From the NCBI RefSeq assembly GCF_029867415.1, contig NC_081183.1, positions 196,075,563 through 196,139,562 on the forward strand: a stretch of DNA of 64,000 bases, in the 5' to 3' direction. Below, piece by piece: positions 58,845 to 64,000 of this stretch. The notes under the pieces were generated by a model. That model searched no databases. It saw only the letters and a list, made by a program, of their open reading frames with translations, and was not told the DNA's origin. Numbering within the stretch: the stretch's first letter is position 1; the number at the start of each line of letters is the position of its first letter. Position numbers and translations under genes: made by a program. This DNA comes from Vicia villosa. Its lineage: Eukaryota > Streptophyta > Magnoliopsida > Fabales > Fabaceae.

Positions 58845-58985
58845 GAAGTACCGACACCTCTAAAAGCAGACGTGTCCGTGTCGATGCTGGACACCTACAC
58901 CGACACTTACAATTACATTTAATTTATTTATTTTTTCAAATTATTAACGGTGTCACCGTGTCAGTGTCGATGTCGTTTTACCTCT
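58845..58985 (+). repeat. Partial MITE-like repeat (CCGACAC/GTGTCGG type)
   Basis: From ctatgaagtaccgacacctc through gtgtccgtgtcgatgctgga to ggtgtcaccgtgtcagtgtc. This pattern of alternating cgacac and gtgtcg belongs to a common legume hAT-like MITE that I recognise by form. The right terminus is missing. Confidence 0.5.
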
Positions 58986-60039
58986 AAAAAAAATTTAATT
59001 TGAGCACAAAATCTATCCAACCATCACATAAAATGTAAAGCAAAAAATTCCAGTAAACTCATCGCAACAAAGCAAGCAACCAACAAAATACTACTTGATC
59101 ATCCAATATACCAAACTTCCAATTGAATTTCATAAGCTATAGTATAAGAATACCTAATAAATCACCAATTAAGTTACAAAAATAGAACTTCAAATTTTAG
59201 ACTTCAACTTAACCTTAAAAACTAGAAGTTAAAATTATTCCAAAAAGATCAAATGATGAAGAATGGAATACCATAGTACCAGACTTCAAGTCCACTATAT
59301 CATTCTTGTTATATTTTCTGAAAAATCCTCTCAACATCAGATTGTCTTGCGTCGAAATCAAGGTTTCTACAGAAGATCGACTTCATTTTTTAGAAGCTTA
59401 GAAATGCTTATGCAACCAACCTTCAAAGAAATGAAAGAAAAAAGGATTGTTGAGATTCGGAAACTTTGAAATCGAATGGAAAATAGAATGGAATTGACGA
59501 ATCATGCAATAGTGAAAGATGAAGAAATATTTTAGCTAGAGATTGGCTGGTTGGCGGCTGAAAATTTCTAAGTTGGTTTGGTTGTTGTTGTTGTGACTTG
59601 TGACTGAAGCACTTACTAGTGAAGAGATATAGACTTGTACAATTTTCTCGTTAGTACTTGAAAGCATCAACTATCATTGACTAAAATTTGAGAAAAATAT
59701 ATTTTCAAGTTCATCTGTAATATTGAGCAAAGAGAAGGTCATGTTTGGATATTTCCTTGAACAATTTATAAATAACTTAGATCTGAATAGTCATATTTTT
59801 GACCCAACTACAATGCTTGAGCATTCATCTGTAATCCATTGTTCTAACTTTATGAGCTACTACTCAAACTATAAAAGATTGTCACGTGAAAATCACGCCA
59901 CAAACTAATAAACTTGTCTATCAAACTAGTTCAACCGATAAACTTTTCTCACTTAGATTTTTTTAATTTTGATTTGCAATGTAAAATCCAATGTTACAAC
60001 TAATTTTTTGAAAATTTTACAATTCTCTTCGTGTGAAAA

Positions 60040-60041
<2 letters not shown>
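58986..60041. other. Intergenic sequence
   Basis: Open frames at 59263-59469 and 59723-59908 match no family and show no splice context. A cacgtgaaaatcacg palindrome occurs at about 59883-59897. A similar one is found beyond the foldback element, near 60520. Confidence 0.4.

Positions 60042-60043
<2 letters not shown>

Positions 60044-60123
<80 letters not shown>
60044..60123. repeat. (TA)n microsatellite, left tract
   Basis: About 80 bases of uninterrupted TA adjoining the foldback element. It probably was continuous with the tract at 60375-60492 before insertion, or was amplified from the element edges. Confidence 0.95.
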
Positions 60124-61544
<1,421 letters not shown>

Positions 61545-62050
61545 TTCTCTTATTGATAAAGTGTCTCATCTGCTGGATACTCATAAATGTCAACAATATT
61601 AAAGGTATTGGATATATTCGTGGCATTCGGGAGAGCTACCGCATAAGTATTATCATTGATCTTTCGGGTCACTTTGAACGGACCATATTTGTGTGGCTGC
61701 AGCTTGTTGTAAGTACCAGCCGAGAATCTCTCTTTGCGCAAAAAAACCATCACATTATATCCTACGTTGAAAAGTTTGACTCTCATGCGTTTGTTAGCAA
61801 TTACTTTATTCTTCTACCCAGTAGCCTCTAACTTAGCCTTGACAACTTCTTTAACGCACCATTTCCTTGACCATATTCTCAGCAGCCACACTAACTCCAG
61901 ACGCCTTAGGAAACTTAACCAAATCAACTACATGCTTAGGAACAGAAGTATAGACTAGAGAGAAATGGTGATTTCCCTGTAGGGAAATGTACATCGTTGA
62001 TGTAGGCAAATTCGACCTGAGGCAAAACTAAATCCCACTGTTTTAGCTTG
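61545..62050 (-). pseudogene. Ty3/gypsy integrase C-terminal remnant
   Basis: Minus strand 61550-61786 reads VGYNVMVFLRKERFSAGTYN, KYGPFKVTRKINDNTYAVAL then NTFNIVDIYEYPADE. This is the C-terminal region of gypsy integrases (GDxVMVFLRKERFPxGTYNKL...YGPFKI). To its right, in shifted frames, are traces of the integrase core (such as HHFSLVYTSVPKHVVDLVKF). Frameshifts separate them. No LTR of this element was identified. Confidence 0.82.
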
Positions 62051-62988
62051 TCACCACAAACAATCTGAATCATATTTCCCAAATCGATTGGATGATGGTG
62101 CTAATTGATTAGCAACTTAAAAACTTGAGAATTAGCCATTGCAACAAGCCGTGGCATTTATGTCTCATCACACTAGCCATCGTGGTGTACTCCAACGTTT
62201 AAATTTATGAGTTTAAAAAGTATCCAATCGATTAGATCATAGTGTTAATCAATTGGCTACCCATTTTCAACATGTTAGGTTTTGGGCTTTTGTCCCGCAC
62301 CTCTATTTAATCTTATGTACACCTCCTTTATATGAAAAACTTAGAAACTCGTCGCAGTGTTTAGTTAACATAATTTATTGAGATAAGCAAAATTAAATCC
62401 ACTGTTTTAAAGGATTAATCAGAGTTTTATAATCATTTCAACCTTAAAATAATGTATTACCACCATTATCAAGAGGCCTTGATAAAACTTCCCAATCTGA
62501 TGTTAAAAAAATCTTAACCTAAGATTCAAAGGGTAACGACAAGTCGTTGATTTGGATATTTGTGCAATATTCTGTGACAATGTTGACTATTACATATTAA
62601 GGGTTGAGCTTTTCAAACTCTTAGTGAAGTTCTATATCGAGGATATGTATCTCAAGAAATAGATACATAACTTCACCTATATGAATTTCAAGATGGTATC
62701 GTCTCAAAGTGAGAGTTGAAGTTTCTCTCATGAAAAATTCACGAAACAGGAAAAGCACATGATCGTGAATAGTGCTAGGCGAGAGATGTAGGCAAAGAAC
62801 CATTAAAGAGTGTGTGTATGGTAACGTCAGTCTAATCACATGGGATAACAGTTCAAAGCATAACTACCTAATATTCAGATTAGACTTTGAGTTATCCTTA
62901 CTAAGGTTAAGCTCAAATCGAAAGATACTTAACTGTATTAACGTTCTTTATTTCCCCTTTTTCTGGAATTGATCTTGTCATTGTTAGA
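62051..62988. other. Sequence left of an LTR, origin unclear
   Basis: Phrases tcgattggatgatggtgcta and tcgattagatcatagtgtta (about 62083 and 62225) form a diverged repeat of uncertain origin. The stretch just before 62989 should be the 3' internal end of the LTR element to its right, but no polyprotein was recognisable. Confidence 0.35.
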
Positions 62989-63000
62989 ACAAGTGGGGGA
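62989..63000 (+). promoter_or_regulatory. Polypurine tract of an LTR retrotransposon
   Basis: The sequence acaagtggggga directly precedes TTGTTG at 63001. AAGTGGGGGA followed by a TGTTG LTR start is the typical plus-strand priming site of plant copia elements. Confidence 0.7.
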
Positions 63001-63001
63001 T

Positions 63002-63480
63002 TGTTGTAAATTATTAATATTGAATAATAATTAATCACCATGGGTGTGTTCCATAATGGCAAGAAAAATATGCATGTGAAGTTCGTATTTTGAATTTGAA
63101 AATAGGCAACAATTTGTGAAGTGTTGTAGTATGTTGTTTGTATTTTGAATCAGAAATAGGCAACGCTTGGTAAAACGTTGCAGAATGCAGTCAGAATAAG
63201 AAATGCTCTGAAACTATTGCTTTAGACGAAATAGTGCAACAATTGGTAAAACTGTTGTTTTAGACAAAACAATGTAACATTTGACAAAAAAGTTGTTGAA
63301 AGTATGTTTCATCAAGAGTCGCAACCGTGTGAATCATCATCAATTTGGGCTATAAATGGAGCATTTCAAATTCAGAAAATTAACACAAAAAACATACATC
63401 CTCTTCACTAAAATTTCAGACACTCTTCGCTACATTTAAGTTTTCGTCGGTCTTGTGCAAACTTGACTAAGGTTGAATTA
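63002..63480 (+). repeat. Copia-type 3' LTR (right boundary uncertain)
   Basis: Starts TGTTGTAAATTATTAATATT after the polypurine tract. The promoter-like gggctataaatggagcat (63348-63365) is followed by aaacatacatcctcttcact, a usual LTR R/U5 arrangement. Repeated phrases (caacaattggtaaa, aggcaacgcttggtaaa) occur within it. The terminal CA could not be fixed. Confidence 0.6.
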
Positions 63481-64000
63481 TTATGAGTATTTTTGGGCTC
63501 CAACTCTAAGACATATTAAGAGTGTTTAAAATACTTATTAAGAAATTGATTTTGTTCATAATTCTAGCCTCATTTCATTTGTTTTAAATTGATTTTTCTA
63601 GCACATGTCTAAAATTTATGAAGAACATGTGAAGTCTATAAAAGAAGACTATGAAGTTGAAGAGTGATTCTTTGCAAACATGGTTAACTATGAAGACCAT
63701 CTTTTACATTTTAAAGATGAAGTTTAATAATTGAGTAAGGAGATTTGTTAAAATGAGTACAAATTTAAGTCCCACATCTACTAATATGAAGAAAATAAAA
63801 TAAAAACCATTATAAATATGGAGAGTATGTGTAAAAGTTGTTTTGTGAATTTGCAATCTTGTTATTATAGTAAAAATTACAGGTTAGTAACACATTTTTA
63901 TAGTGAATTATTTATTGTTGATTTTATTTTCTCAAATTTTTATTATAAATTAAAATTTTATTATTATTTGTGTACGTGATGAGGTTTTAAAAAATTATTT
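63481..64000. other. AT-rich sequence at the window end
   Basis: No gene recognised. Part of it may still belong to the LTR. An acidic, Glu/Tyr-rich reading near 63605-63675 ends quickly in a stop. Confidence 0.4.

Overview
This window is nuclear DNA from a flowering plant. It is AT-rich, with spliced genes (GT...AG introns) and dense in transposable elements. GASA/snakin and PHO1-type coding exons and the LTR and MITE families point to a eudicot, most likely a legume of the Medicago/Trifolium/Pisum group. The species is inference, since no marker gene is present. There are no operons, CRISPR arrays or prokaryotic genes.

Only two genes look intact: a pair of GASA/snakin-type cysteine-rich peptide genes on the minus strand at 3044-3549 and 21513-22283. 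Each has three exons, encodes 100 residues and has a TATA box. They are tandem paralogues whose surroundings were duplicated with them. A shared flanking block occurs three times, near 9104, 13140/17726 and 24066. The 18 kb between the genes was filled by later insertions: a decayed Ty1/copia element (5130-7000), a plant-mobile-domain pseudogene (7003-8632), a Stowaway MITE (10196-10342), a legume-type gypsy LTR (about 10445-11490), a MITE broken by a 522-bp insertion, a 4.4-kb CACTA transposon (13311-17725) and an internally deleted hAT element (19064-20593). The CACTA element carries captured exon fragments of at least two, probably three, host genes: an LRR receptor kinase, a SIK1/STE20-like kinase and probably a TFIIIC tau55/GTF3C6-like protein.

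From 22.6 to 28.3 kb there are MITEs, a Tourist-like element, a tandem-repeat element and a copia fragment. From 28310 to about 32300 lies a minus-strand copia element with both LTRs. Its interior is deleted, and its left LTR holds a hAT element that itself contains a second hAT element of the same family.

The most striking region is 33091-54687: five head-to-tail copies of a unit of about 4.3 kb. Each unit holds four exons of the SPX region of a PHO1-family gene on the minus strand, fused upstream to a piece of copia gag. All five copies are pseudogenic. The array ends in a copia 5' LTR (54688-55134) of the same family as the element on its left. Unit 1 alone contains a 5S-rRNA-like, Cassandra-type segment. 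Shared lesions give an order of descent, with units 3 and 4 almost identical.

The last 9 kb hold a 5'-truncated LINE (55835-57941), a fourth copy of a Mutator-type MITE, a 250-bp foldback element inside a (TA)n tract, a gypsy integrase tail and a copia-type LTR with its polypurine tract. No tRNA gene was seen. The only rRNA-like sequence is the 5S-derived segment.
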